64,000 nt of DNA, taken from assembly GCA_035578905.1 (NCBI GenBank), contig JAQJVL010000152.1, forward strand, positions 1,449,131 to 1,513,130, given 5' to 3'. Positions within the stretch are counted from its first letter, which is position 1. Every line of letters begins with the position of its first letter. Both the position numbers and the translations under genes were made by a program. Source of the DNA: Stictocephala bisonia. Taxonomy: Eukaryota > Arthropoda > Insecta > Hemiptera > Membracidae. Under the pieces are notes generated by a model that was not told the origin of the DNA, did no database searches, and worked only from the letters and a program-made list of their open reading frames with translations. Shown piece by piece: positions 44,510 through 56,340 of this stretch.

Positions 44510-47500
44510 TGTCTTAACGTGGTGCAATCCAACGGAGACATAAGACCAATAAATAGAAAGGGCGCTAGATCCCTGAGTTGATGCCGGCCGAAAACAGAAA
44601 GTTCTGGTAAGATGGCGGCAGCAGCAGATGAGTCATCCTACTTGTGAGCACTCTCAGGTGATCCATCATCCACCTGACTTGTCTATGTAAATATGGTCCT
44701 CTCAGAAATAATGTTTAAAACATGTTAACTACCAACTTATTAACCCACAGTTTGTTAGGTTGAAATAATTAACTATAAAAAATTTATATGTACAGTAGTA
44801 TAATGAACGTCTTACAATGCGTAAAGAAAAACATTTCAAAATATACTTATTATATGAAATTTTGGTATTGAGAATTTGTAATATATTCTCAACAATGTAC
44901 CATTTGAGTTACAATACAACTTATTTAAAACTATATGTTTTCCTCTTTAATTGAATTAAAAAATATTTCTACTTTTAATTGTTACCAATTTTAGTATTTA
45001 GTCTATATAAATTAAATACATACTAATTTTAAATTATTTCTATTATTCATTATTGAATTGCTCCTTTTACATGGTATTGTTACTTATTGCATAGTACTGT
45101 AAATTATTATTTATCATTATTAAGCAGATTGATTTTTTTATTGCTCATTATTATATCATTTATTATTTACTATAATATTCATTACAGTAATCTGTATGTT
45201 GCTTGTACTTTTGTGGCCTACTGGTTCACTTTTTCCATAGAACTTATGTCTGGTTTCAGACATATGTATTATCACTTATTTTTCTGTAGCCTATTGTTTA
45301 AATTATTGTACATTACTGTATTATATTTATTATTTGAAATGTTTAATTACAATGGATGTTATTCTCATGCTTTGTACAATTAATTAAGGTTTTCTAATGT
45401 GCACAGTGTTTCTTAGCCCTTTATAGGTCAGTGGCCAAATTTTTAGCCACCTGCAAAATCTCTGTATGCACACTTAGTTTGTGTTCAGTTTCAGTTAACG
45501 CTAGGTGGTCACAATTTTAGCCACCCGAAAAATCGCTCTGTCCACACTACAGGTTTTTAAGTTTTTGAAAAAATTGCTATTACTAGAGAAGCTTACCAAT
45601 TTTTAGAGTCCTAAAATGCAGATAAAATATTTGTAAGCCCATTTTTACGAGTTCCAGGGGGAGGCTAACATTTTGACCACCGTACATTTGGTCAAATAAC
45701 AAATCTGTACTTGTCAGTGGCTAATATATTGGCCACTTAGAAAGAGACAATAAAACTCTGAAATAAAGATAAAATATAACTTTAAATGTATTAAATTACT
45801 TCCAAATAATGTAATATAAGAGATGGTAATAGTATCTTATACCTAGCTCAAAAATATATTGGTTTCTTACGTAAAATCTATTATTATATAAAATGTAAAG
45901 TTAACTAAAAGAACTATAGTAATTAATATTACATTTATTGCTACCCAGTTCAAAAATATAAATTAGCTCCTTTTTATAAAATCTAAAATTGTATAAAATG
46001 TAAAGTAGGCCTAATTATAATAACTAAATGCAGTGAAAATGAACGGAATTGCAATATAATTTAATTAAGGCTTTTATATATAATACAAATATGACTAATG
46101 AATAAGATACTAATTCTAACGTATATAACATATACCTAGCCAAATAAAACCACTTTTACTTAAAGTTTACACCAAATATAAAATTTTGTTTTCATCCGCT
46201 TCCTGGGATTTTCCCATCAGAGGCATCAGCACCGTCCATACTGAAAAACATGCAAAATTAGTAAAATAAATTCGCCTATAATGCAATGCTCATGAATTTA
46301 GACACATAATGTGATTAATTAATTAGTAAAAATACCATTATCTTCAATAACATAACAAATATTGCAAAAAAGTCAAATTCCACCAGTCCAAAGTTACTTT
46401 GACTTTTAGACGATTGGAGTAAAGATGACTTGACATACTATAACTTGCAAGCCGTAACATGTTATGAGACAAGGTTAGGCACAGCTGATAATTAACTATA
46501 TTGGAAAGAAAAGTTAATGTTAATTTTTTTGTGCAGGCAGTATAAACATCTTTTTTAGGTTAACCTAATCAAACTATCTCATGTTTTTTAGGTTAGAACT
46601 CGGAACAAACAAACTTAATTTAGTATACATAGAATAATACAAATAGCAGTTGCTTAAACTGTTTAAAATGTTGACTATGTGTTCTATTAAAACTTAACAT
46701 AATAAGTTTGAATGTAACCTTACCTTTCAGGGCATGAAACAGGTTGCAGCAAACAAATCCCAACAAGTTCTCAAAATGACATGTCGACAATGCAGAGTGA
46801 CCACAAATTTAGCCACCAAATCAGTGTTTCCGTAATGTGAGTTCAATAATATATTTCCCAAACTCTAACTAAAATTCCCTAACTTCCGTAACACCAACTA
46901 AATCAGTTAATAACAAGAAAGCATACTTTAGCTCATGCCACATTGAACTTTATTGTGGGTGGCTAAAATATTAGCCACTGAGCACTAAGTGAAACTATAC
47001 CAAAATACAGGCGTGCACACAGTGATTTCTATGGTGGCTAGTATTTTGACCACCGTGCATTTACTGAAAGTGTCCAAAGTCAACATGATCTATAAAGGGT
47101 TAGGGTAATATTATTATATCTTTAAAGACAGTTTTTGTAGTACTATTTGTGTTTATACTTTAAAAATTATAGGTATATTTTAAAGCCTGTTTAGATATGT
47201 TACAATGTAAGTTGGCTTGCTGCTTTAGGCTAAAAGACTTGTTTAATTGTATGAGCTCAATAATCTAATTATAAGCATCACAGCTTAACAGTTTTTGACA
47301 ACTATTATTAATTAAACTTCTACTATACAAATTAAAAAGAAAAACTTTGAAATCGATAGTTTTGTGTTCAAGTTTATTTATTAATTTTTTAGGTAATCTT
47401 TAGTAAAATTTTTTAAAACTAATATTAAATTACTAATATATCTGGTTTTTGTTACAGGTAACTGATTATAAATGTAATACTTTTTAAATAATTAACATTG

Positions 47501-48000
47501 TTTACAGTATAATTGCACAAGTAATAGTAATAGATTATAACTTCATAACTGAACATCTCTATCCGCTTTGATGAGGGTGGGCTATCAGACAGCGCCACCA
47601 GACACAGCGTGTACATGGGCGTAACTTCAAAATTTAATTGTTAAAAAAGTGGACCGGGAAAATTTAAAGAAAATCTGACTATATACATCTTTTCTACTTA
47701 CATCACTTCTCTGACAAAAAAATAAAAATGTTGCTAGCTGACTAACTTTTTCATGTCATGATCTAAAATATATACAGGCTACAAAAACAACTTTAATAAT
47801 TTATTTACCAAATAATAAAATTAAATTAAATATTGTAACCTATACTATCATGATCATAAACTAATTGTTTATACACTTGCAAAATTAAGTCATTTTATTT
47901 CATTTCTAAGTATTTTAAATCACAGATTATTTCAAACGCACGCATTAAAATGTTTTACTCTTCCAGGCGTCTTTTGCTCTTTCTAAGTTTTGGTCATCGA
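44510..48000 (-). repeat. Large dispersed repeat, copy B (inverted relative to copy A)
   Basis: It matches the reverse complement of 12545-15260. Its left end (GGAGACATAAGACCAATA, GCGCTAGATCCCTGAGTTGA) corresponds to the right end of copy A, and 47185-47967 corresponds to 12690-13930 without the 405-bp insert. The copy is longer because of the TIR element at 45417-47099. Degenerate frames (for example CTFVAYWFTFSIE at about 45207) match copy A frames but are not intact. Confidence 0.75.
45417..47099. mobile_element. piggyBac-like non-autonomous element, 1,683 bp, TTAG flanks
   Basis: The ends are CCCTTTATAGGTCAGTGGCC and the inverted GATCTATAAAGGG. TTAG lies on both sides (45413-45416 and 47100-47103), a variant of the TTAA duplicated by piggyBac elements. 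Both ends hold repeated short palindromes such as GTGGCTAAAATATTAGCCAC (46950-46980) and GTGGCCAAATTTTTAGCCAC (45432-45452). There is no transposase frame. The interior is AT-rich. Confidence 0.75.
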
Positions 48001-48024
48001 TGTATAAACTAAGCACTATAAACA

Positions 48025-48370
48025 CTAGTGTATTTTATGTTTCAACGATTCTCTGTTGTATGCTGAGTATACCAGTTTAGTATCATCAGCATATGCAAAC
48101 ATATTAGAGTGTAACGCCATATCTAACATATAATTTATGTACACCAGGAACATAATTAGCCCTAGGACTCCACCCTGTGCTGTACCAAATCCCAACTCTA
48201 GGACATCGCTGTCTATGCTTTTGACTTTAACTACCTGTTTTCTGCCTTTCACAAAGGAACTTAATCATAACAATGCCTTACCACCAATACCAAATTTTCG
48301 GATTTTTCTAACCAATATATCCGAATCAAGGACGTCAAATTCTTTCTGAAAATCCACCAAGTATACTGCC
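48025..48370 (-). pseudogene. LINE reverse transcriptase fragment
   Basis: The minus strand gives FQKEFDVLDSDILVRKIRKF (about 48350), then FVKGRKQVVK, GTAQGGVLGLIMFLVYINYM and FAYADDTKLVYSA (about 48100). These are RT blocks with a YADD catalytic box. GVPQGSVLGP is altered to GTAQGGVLGL, and a stop lies near 48258. Only about 115 codons survive. Confidence 0.8.
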
Positions 48371-48591
48371 ATTGTGGACTTATGCTTATCTCCGTTACAT
48401 GATTACTCTCGTTCATCTTCAGTCGTTCACCCCTCATATTCGCCCATATCTCTACGATCGGTGTCTTAGTAATTAATAATGAAGGGAGGAGCTTCACAGT
48501 TGAAATACACTGGTGTCTTTTTAAGGACTTTCACCAACCTTGTAAATACTGCCTATGCCATGCGTCTGTTTTACTGTATGTAGATAAACTA

Positions 48592-48613
48592 GGTTAGGTT
48601 AGGTTAGGTTGGA
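48592..48613. repeat. Short interstitial (TTAGG) run
   Basis: AGGTTAGGTTAGGTTAGG occurs once. It may be a piece of one of the MITEs that carry such runs. Confidence 0.7.
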
Positions 48614-48619
48614 GTATGT

Positions 48620-49080
48620 ACGTCTGCGTAATCAAGTGGTGCATTGGCCGGCCACTGAGCTAAACTTGCGTGAGCCAACCCTCTGTGGCTTCAGTTCAAA
48701 TATACTTCTTTTTGTTGATGGAATTACTTGTACAGTACGATATTTGTTTAGAAACTGCGTCTACAAAATCAAGCCTAATACCCAGTTCAACTCTATAAGA
48801 TTTTACAATTTGTTTTATTAAAATGACTATAAAAATAAACTGTACGTAATGCATTAGAGAAGTAGCAGAGAAAACAAACATTCCAAATATTTTAGGGATC
48901 TTGACAAACCACAATAATTAAAGAATCATAAAAATGAAAATTACTCTCGGTATAGAAATTAAATGTGAGTTTGGAAGTTGTTTACTAAGAAACTAAGAGG
49001 CATATGAAAAATCCAACCACGACACTGTTTTTCTCGTTTAACTGTACTACATTACATATTCATAGCTTAAAGGAAAATAA
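48620..49080. other. No recognised feature
   Basis: Open frames on both strands (48609-48821, 48696-48914) lack motifs. Confidence 0.35.
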
Positions 49081-49139
49081 ATTCCAAGAGCTATAAGGTC
49101 TAAAATCTACCAGTAAATATCAGGATGAGATCAACAAAA

Positions 49140-49716
49140 TTCTTAAGTCTTGTATTAAAGTTATTACAGATAATGTTCGTTTTAGAGCTGTCATGAATAA
49201 TCAAAAGGCACCCACAATTTTCAAAAAAATCACAAACTTAATTTACCTATTAGACCCCTGGTTAATTTCAACTCTGCACCAACTTACAATATATCAAATA
49301 TATTGTCCAATATTTTAACATCTGCTTTGAGCTTTGAAAATAAATATACCGTTAAGAACAGTATTGATTTTGTCGATAAGGTCAATTATGTAAAACTGTG
49401 TAATAAGACTAGGTTAGCCTCATTTGACATATGTAATCTGTATACTAATATTCTAGTTAATGAAGTGATTAACTTAGTTAAGGAAAAACTTAAAGAACAA
49501 CAATATGAAAGCATATATGTAAATCAGATTGTAAAGTTGTTCAAAACTATCTTGAAACAAAATTACTTCCGTTTCAATTACAAATTTTACTTGCAAAACG
49601 TTGGTTTAGCTATGGGTAGTCCACTATCAGCCATTTTGTCAGAAGCTTATTTACAGCATCATGAAGACTCAATTTTGGATAGATTAAAAAAGGAACATAA
49701 TATCATATTTTACACC
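49140..49716 (+). pseudogene. Penelope RT, part 1
   Basis: Residues IKVITDNVRFRAVMNNQKAP come first, then after a shift RPLVNFNSAPTYNISNILSN (from 49251), SFDICNLYTNI (about 49420) and QNVGLAMGSPLSAILSEAYL (about 49583-49642). GLAMGSPLS is diagnostic of Penelope RTs. The frame ends in HNIIFYT at 49716, where the LINE begins. Confidence 0.88.
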
Positions 49717-49719
49717 AAT

Positions 49720-51256
49720 AAATCAATAAGTCATTTATTAAGTTAAAGTGACAATACAACATTGCATTAACTAAGTCAATATTTATAGTTCTTAGTATTT
49801 ATAAGTCTTACAAACCAAAAATAAAATAAAATATTTTAATAGTATAAATGAAATGTATGCTATTTCATACTATTTACAACTTAAAACTAAAAAATATCAA
49901 TCTAACGTGCACAACATGTGTTGAGTTATTTACATTGAACCGCCATCTTGACATTCATGAACGCTGTAGTAAGATCTATCTACGAGTATGGCTCTGAACT
50001 TATTTTTGAATTTTGAAAGGTTTGACTCCAACTTGAGTTCAAGAGGTAACTTGTTGAAAAATGTAATGCCGTTGTAAAAAAGGTGATTTTTGAAAAAAGA
50101 CATGCGGTGGTGAGGAACTTTCAGATGTGTGCTGTTTCGAAGAGAGTGGTTATGGGCAGATGAAATTGGGCTAGAAAATGATAAAAGGTTCTCCTTGACA
50201 AATATTAAGCAAGATAATGTGTACATCGAGGGAAATGTCAATAGGTTATTGACACGAAATATTTCCCTGCAGGATTGTCGTCAGGATTGGAGACCAAATA
50301 TTGCCCTAACAGCGCGTTACTGGAGACGGAAAAGGATTGAGTTTTGGCTCCCCAAATCGATACGGCATAGTTTAAATGAGAGTAAACTACACCGTAGTAG
50401 GCAGAAAGCATTAACTCCACTCCGGCAAACCTAGATGGGCGGTGCAGGAGGAAGATTCCAGAGCTAACCTGACCGCATATGACTTCAAAATGAGAATGAA
50501 AATTAAGTGCAACATCCAGATGAAAATCTAGAAATTTTACTGATTGAGCAGCTCATATCTGTTTTTCACCCAGCAAAATATTTATTATAATGTTATTTTG
50601 TGCTCTTTTTTGTACTTATGTGAAAATCAAGAATTTTAGTTTTGTCTGCATTAAGTTAAAGTAAGTTTTCGTCAAACCATTGGAGCAAATTATTGGCTTC
50701 AATGGATCCACGTACCTCCAGATCCTCCATATTAGAGCCAGATACAGATAATGACGTGTCGTCCGCAAAGAAACATAACTCGCCTGATGTTATACTATGT
50801 GGCAAATCATTAATAAACAGCAAAAACAGGACGGGGCCGAGGACGGATCCCTGTGGCACTCCACTGGCAATGACTTTTTCCTCTGAACGATGAGCACTTA
50901 TATAACCATAATTATCTGTAGCAGTTATTTCCACATATTGCTTACGATTTTTTAGGTAGAAACTGAACCACTCTTGGGCCAAGTTCTCTAATTCCGTACA
51001 TATATAATTTCTTCAGCAACAAATCATGGTTTACGTTATCGAACGCCCTGCTCAAATCGAAGAAAACTCCAAGTTACACAATTTTGAGTCAAGACATCAG
51101 TAATGTTAGATGTAAAAGTGAACATGGCATGTACTGTTGTTTTGTTTTTACAAAATTAAACTGATTTTTGAAAAGAACGTTGTTCTTTTCGATGAAGTCA
51201 CAGAGTCTGGTGAGGAATGCTTTTACAAACAGCTTTGATATTGTTGATGGAATGGA
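49720..51256 (-). mobile_element. 5'-truncated LINE inserted in the Penelope element
   Basis: On the minus strand it starts at RT motif 0 (about 51250), continues with FFDLSRAFDNVNHDLLLKKL (about 51050), then an open frame with GVPQGSVLGPVLFLLFINDL and FADDTSLSVSG (50656-50982), thumb residues near 50400-50240, and a C-terminal part FFKNHLFYNGITFFNKLP (49930-50241). The 3' end near 49720-49745 is AATAAATGACTTATTGATTT. The target duplication is at most a few bases (AAT at both joints). Stops separate the frames. Confidence 0.87.
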
Positions 51257-51259
51257 AAT

Positions 51260-51590
51260 CGTTATGTCGATGATATTCTGGTTTTATTTAACGAGAAATC
51301 ATGTAATTACTTAGATAATATGTTAAATTTACTTAATTATCACCATCAGAAGCTTAGATTTACTAGTAAACTTGAATCTATGAATAAAATCAACTTTTTG
51401 GATCTAAAGGTAATTCGTGATTGTAACAAACTTTCATATAGAATTTTCAGGAAACCTACTCAAACCAATTGTACAATAAAGAACAGTTCTGTCCATCCCA
51501 ATCTCACAAAACAGCTAACTTCAGAAGTATGTTATATAGGGCGTATTCAATACCACCAAGTAATGCAGATACAAAACAGGAAATAAATGG
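51260..51590 (+). pseudogene. Penelope RT, part 2, with catalytic YVDD box
   Basis: RYVDDILVLFNEKS is encoded at 51260-51301 and continues directly from part 1 when the LINE is ignored. LRFTSKLESMNKINFLDLKV and FRKPTQTNC follow (51347-51470), then SVHPNLTKQLTSEVCYIGRI. These are the C-terminal RT motifs of the family. Confidence 0.88.
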
Positions 51591-51839
51591 AATAAAATCA
51601 ATAGCTTGCAATTGCAAATGGATACAAGGTATCAATCATTGATTAAATTGGAAGTAAAATAAAAAAGAAAATAGAAAGCAATTTTTAAGTGTTGTTCAAG
51701 ACGATAAACGAACAACACTTAAAAAAGAAAAGAAGTATGTATCCCTCCACTACAATAGACCGTTTACGCAAATAGTTGCTAATAGATTTAAGAATTTCAA
51801 TTTATCAATAGCTTTTAAGACTTAAAATACTGTGTTCAA

Positions 51840-52193
51840 CATGTTACACCCAAATATTGAAGTTGAAGATAAATGCAATAATTCTGGAATATATAGGATT
51901 AATTGTAATGATTGTAATATGTTTTATATAGGTCAGACTGTAAATTTTAACAAAAGAATTTAAAAAAATTATGTCTCTGCTTTTAAAAATAAGAAACCTG
52001 AAAGATCTAATGTAGCTAAACACCTTCTGAATTGTACCCACAGTTAGAATAAAATAGATGAAAATGTAGATATTCTAAAAGTTTGTAATAAGGGTAGGAT
52101 TATGAATGCATGGGAAGAGTTGTTTATTATTAAAGATAAATGTAAGGATCGTGATAAACAAAGAATGAACAGGTTAATTTTGATTCCGAAATA
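51840..52193 (+). pseudogene. Penelope GIY-YIG endonuclease domain
   Basis: The frame reads GIYRINCNDCNMFYIGQTVN FNKRI (51889-51960), then a stop, then KNKKPERSNVAKHLLN, and the end GRIMNAWEELFIIKDKCKDR before a stop near 52193. CxxC plus YIGQT and the terminal EEL motif are those of the Penelope nuclease. One frame interruption lies near 51961. Confidence 0.85.
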
Positions 52194-52356
52194 GTTTTTA
52201 ATAGCGTATTTTCAGCGATTAAAAGAACAGAAGTAACAGCCAATAGGAATTAGCCAATAATATCATAGCAGCCGCTATTTTGTACGTTTCCAGGCAATAG
52301 GGTCACGTGGTCGTAGGCCTATAAATTGAGTTGTTGAACACCATTTTCCATTCTTT

Positions 52357-52424
52357 TGTGAATCCCTCTGGTCTGAGGAAGGTGAGCGTGGTTCACCGAA
52401 ATCGATCACCATAATATTTGCGCA
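52357..52424 (+). ncRNA. Hammerhead ribozyme-like motif downstream of the Penelope ORF
   Basis: The core box CTGAGGA is at 52373-52379, stem II is GGTGA (52381-52385) with TCACC (52393-52397), the GAAA box is at 52398-52401, a palindromic TCGA (52402-52405) can form a short stem III in a dimer, and the cleavage dinucleotide TC is at 52406-52407. Stem I pairs TGGT (52369-52372) with ACCA (52408-52411), then after an internal loop TGTG (52357-52360) with CGCA (52421-52424, one G-T pair). One extra A (52380) before stem II departs from the canonical form. Penelope-like elements are known to carry such type I hammerheads. Confidence 0.6.
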
Positions 52425-52439
52425 TTTTGTACTTGTATT

Positions 52440-52939
52440 GTAATATATTTGTATATTTTGTGCTTATATTGTAATAAATTTGTGCTGTGTGACGTTTACT
52501 TGTACGTTATTTGTACCAACACATATTATTCTAATTTAAAAAATATTTTAAAGTTTTAACTTTTAAATAAAAAGTTAATTATTAATTACCTGAAATAACT
52601 TTTTTTGGCTCATAAAATTGCTTAATTGGCCATGTTGTAATACTTATAACATGTATAGTTAAGATACATTACTTTCATATGTAAGTAAATACAAATATTT
52701 TTAATTGATTAGAATAAATATAAATTGATATAAATGCGACACATTAACGGGGTTTTGAGTAATAAAAGTGTAAAGTTGATGCACAGTGTCACCTAGTTAA
52801 AATTCCACTTTAATTAAAGATAACTTATTGAGAGGGAATCATAAATGAAGTAATATACTGTGCACTCCTTGTCTCATTTATATATTTATATGGCTAGATA
52901 AGTGATAAGCAGTTCCGAGTGAAGGAGAACACCCGTATC
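52440..52939. other. Penelope 3' end, then AT-rich DNA
   Basis: The stretch 52463-52535 matches the right arm of the 14.64-kb palindrome and its flank. The remainder shows no feature. Confidence 0.45.
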
Positions 52940-53149
52940 TTACATCATTATTGTTTTAATAAACATGATCCAATTATGATTATGACAATGATTAGTTATC
53001 CCATTCAGTGAGTTTATTAATTCATTCAAGACGTGGTTGTTGGAGTAATTTAGGGCAGCAATTATCTCCTTAAATAGCACTCGGCTTTCTAACACCGTAA
53101 CACCGTCTGGTTGATTATCAATTTCACAGGTGGGCGATTTCCGTTTCAA
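52940..53149 (-). CDS. Unidentified 69-codon open frame
   Basis: The start of the frame (KRKSPTCEIDNQPDGVTVLE and SRVLFKEIIAALNY) has a composition closer to a real protein than its neighbours have. It lies at the edge of the GC-balanced island. I do not recognise the family, and there is no clear splice signal. It may be chance. Confidence 0.2.
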   Translation of the reverse strand: MKRKSPTCEIDNQPDGVTVLESRVLFKEIIAALNYSNNHVLNELINSLNGITNHCHNHNWIMFIKTIMM

Positions 53150-53608
53150 AACAGAGAATACTGGACGAGTGTCATAGGCGGAGGTAATAATGGTGTAGAG
53201 CGCACATGACAGAATATGTAAGAAAAGCCGCGCTTATTAAAAATCGGGCCGTATAATAGTCGTGATCGGAGAGTGGGTTAGCGTGTTTATCGACATCTTT
53301 CACGCCGACCACACTCTGCTATTATATATAACGAGCTCACTCGACGTGCGGAATAAATAAATACATTTAGCCGGCGTGTTCGTGTTTGTAGCTTCCCTTC
53401 CCCACTGGCACAAACCGGCCAATTTGTTACCGCCATAATGACTACAATCTCGACCACTACAGACTACGAGAACAAGTATCATTCATTGTAACCGCAACAC
53501 ATCACTATCTCCAAACGGCGTCAGTTAACTCAATACGGCCACTTAATTACTATTTACCGGTCATCTGATTGCTTCGCATTATATAACGTACTTAGGCTTC
53601 CTTGTTCG
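53150..53608. other. GC-balanced unique island
   Basis: CpG words recur (AAGCCGCGCTTATT, TCACGCCGACC, CTCGACGTGCGG). No repeat copy of it is seen in the window. It could be conserved host DNA of a regulatory kind; this is inference. Confidence 0.35.
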
Positions 53609-53609
53609 C

Positions 53610-54232
53610 ATACAGAACACTCACTGAACTTACATCCCATATAGAACACTCACTGAACTTGCATCCCAAACAGAACACTCACTGAACTTACATTGCATAC
53701 AGAACACTCACTGAACTTACATCCCATATAGAACACTCACTGAACTTGCATCCCAAACAGAACACTCACTGAACTTACATCCCATATAGAACACTCACTG
53801 AACTTGCATCCCAAACAGAACACTCACTAAACTTGCATCCCAAACAGAACACTCACTGAACTTACATTGCATACAGAACACTCACTGAACTTACATTGCA
53901 TACAGAACACCCACTGAAGTTACATCCCATACAGAACACCCACTGAACTTACATTGCATACAGAACACCCACTGAACTTACATTGCATACAGAACACCCA
54001 CTGAACTTACATGGCATACAGAACACTCACTGAACTTACATCCCATACAGAACACCCACTAAACTAACATTGCATAGAGAACACCCACTGAACTTACATT
54101 GCATACAGAACACCCACTGAATTTACATTGCATACAGAACACCCACTGAACTTACATTGCATACAGAACACTCACTGAACTTACATCCCATACAGAACAC
54201 CCACTAAACTTACATTGCATAGAGAACACCCA
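53610..54232 (+). repeat. 29-bp minisatellite, about 21 copies
   Basis: CAGAACACTCACTGAACTTA plus CATCCCATA is repeated every 29 bp. Variants CATCCCAAA, CATTGCATA and CACCCACTG fall in patches: CATCCC types dominate at the left, CATTGC/CACCC types at the right. Confidence 0.95.
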
Positions 54233-54545
54233 TATGTTTCGGTTTAGGCGAACCATTGAATTATGGTTCTAGTGAAAATATCACGAGAGTAGCATTGTGA
54301 TATTAGATATTAGTGAGAATATGAAAATATTATATAAGTGAGAAACATTGATCTTTGTGTGTTTCGGAATGACGAAAGGTAAATATGGAGCTCCTCGAGG
54401 GAGAAGGATATGAAAACAGCAATAGATGTTACTGTATTTGGAATGACAATTTAGGATTTAAATGCTACAGAAAATCATTACATTAAAATAGTATTTAGTC
54501 TGAAAAATTCTAAGGTAATGAAAGTGTGAACCGTTGTGGTTGTAC
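54233..54545. other. No recognised feature
   Basis: Short unique stretch between two minisatellites. Confidence 0.4.
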
Positions 54546-55047
54546 GTGTACACTACCAATTGCAGAGGAGAGCGGACCGGCTCATCTGAAGGGTAGTGTA
54601 CACTACCACTTGCAGAGGAGAGCGGAACGACTCATCTGAAGGGCAGTGTACACTACCACTTGCAGAGGAGAGCAGAACGGCTCATCTGAAGGGTAGTGTA
54701 CACTACCACTTGCAGAGGAGAGCGGAACGGCTCATCTGAAGGGCAGTGTACACTACCACTTGCAGAGGAGAGCGGACCGGCTCATCTGAAGGGCAGTGTA
54801 CACTACCACTTGCAGAGGAGAGTGGAACGGCTCATCTGAAGGGTAGTGTACACTACCACTTGCAGAGGAGAGCGGACCGGCTCATCTGAAGGGCAGTGTA
54901 CACTACCACTTGCAGAGGAGAGCGGACCGGCTCATCTGAAGGGCAGTGTACACTACCAGTTGCAGAGGAGAGCGGAACGGCTCATCTGAAGGGTAGTGTA
55001 CACTACCACTTGCAGAGGAGAGCGGACCGGCTCATCTGAAGGGTAGA
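54546..55047 (+). repeat. 50-bp minisatellite, 10 copies
   Basis: GTGTACACTACCACTTGCAG, AGGAGAGCGGACCGGCTCAT and CTGAAGGGTA recur every 50 bp. GTGTACAC is a palindrome. Copies differ only at a few places (GGACCGG or GGAACGG; GGGTA or GGGCA). Confidence 0.97.
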
Positions 55048-55612
55048 ACGTTTATTCTTTTGGAATGTCTTTAACAGTTAATTTGTTTTTGGTGGTTCTA
55101 AATTAAGTTTGATCACTACCATATGTATAATCAAGTATTAGCCTTTGTGCTAGTTATAGCTCGTTTTATGTTTTGACTAACCTTTAGTAATATTGATATC
55201 CTGTTATTTGTTGTTGACCTTTTCTCTTGTTAATGTTTTGCATTGTATTTATTTATTCTTTTATATTAAAGTCATAGGAGTTGGTCACGTATCATTTTAG
55301 TTTTTATTTGTTGTCATGTTCTTTTGTTTCTTTTGTTTTGGTAGCTCTAAATTTAATTTGATCATTACCATATTATCACTAAGTATTAGCTTTTCGTTTA
55401 CTAAATGCCACTTGTATGTTTGATCTCCGGTCATTAATATTGTTATCCTTTTATTGGTTGAATTTTTCTCTTTGTTCTTGTTTGCAATGTTATATTCTAT
55501 TCTTTTTATTAGATCTATTATAGGAGTGTAATGTTTGTATCATGATACCATCTTGTAATATATATGTATGTATCGGCTGCTTGCCGTTGGCAAATAAATA
55601 AATGAAATAAAA
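55048..55612 (+). mobile_element. LINE 3' UTR/end fragment
   Basis: T-rich sequence has two similar sub-blocks (GGTTCTAAATTAAGTTTGAT at about 55094 and AGCTCTAAATTTAATTTGAT at about 55343), and ends TGCCGTTGGCAAATAAATAA ATGAAATAAA. The end matches the LINE tail at 11920-11950. The coding part is missing. Confidence 0.55.
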
Positions 55613-56340
55613 ACAGACGTTGGAAAGGCTTTTCTAGAATGCAGAAAGAACCCAGATACTCCAAAATTTTAACAAAGAATCCATTACGGCCAGGAAAAAC
55701 AGGCCATTGGTTTAAAAGCCACCTAATGGTTTGCGTATAAAACTGGGATACATACTTCAGTCATTAACTGCATAAGCGCATAAGGCAAATATGACTATTC
55801 ATAGTTTAAAATGTCTAATACTGTAATGGTAAATGACCTTATGGTTGGAGCTACATCAGATCGTTAGGTAGAATTATTAGAGTACATGCAATGAATACAT
55901 CTTTAGAAGCGGAAGAGATAGGAAAATAGACTCCCTGTAGCAGACGAAACGAGCTTAGCGCGGCTGCCGATAGGTATACAGCGCTGGTTGTAAAGTTTGG
56001 CCACGTACTGCTCTCCCATCCCAATACCCTTGTCTGCCGTTTCCTTTCTCTCTCATTCTCTTGGCAATTTGAACCCTCTCTTTCTCTCCAGGAGGCCGCA
56101 CTCCTGTTATTATCTGCTACACTCTTGCCTACCACGCAACAGGCCCAACCTAGCGGCGGCCGTGCCAACATAGCAGAATTAGAAAAAGTAATCTGACTTT
56201 TAACATTGGTTTTCCACTTCTTATAAATATGTATTCATTGGTACATGACAAGTGAGCTATTTGTCAAATGTCTATTGGTTAGGTTAAACATAGCCTACCC
56301 ACGATAAAAACAAATAAATATTTTTTATATTGAATGAAAT
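55613..56340. other. Mixed DNA with a short GC-rich part
   Basis: The GC-rich part (55945-56175) begins GAGCTTAGCGCGGCTGCCGA T, a word also found just after the Harbinger-like MITE at about 20640-20660, so it may be repetitive. The open frame on the minus strand (55851-56171) has no motif. Confidence 0.35.

Larger units (their letters stand above)
49085..52535 (+). mobile_element. Penelope-like element, split by a LINE
   Basis: The element has the Penelope order: RT, then GIY-YIG endonuclease, then a non-coding end with a hammerhead-like motif. RT N-terminal part at about 49090-49716, catalytic box and RT end at about 51260-51590, nuclease at about 51840-52193. The intervening 49720-51256 is a LINE on the other strand. 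Frameshifts (for example near 49230, 51590, 51960) show that it is inactive. Confidence 0.9.

Noticed and set aside
52940..53149. A known host protein exon
   Set aside because: The frame looks protein-like, but I cannot match it to a family and see no splice sites; kept only as a low-confidence open frame.
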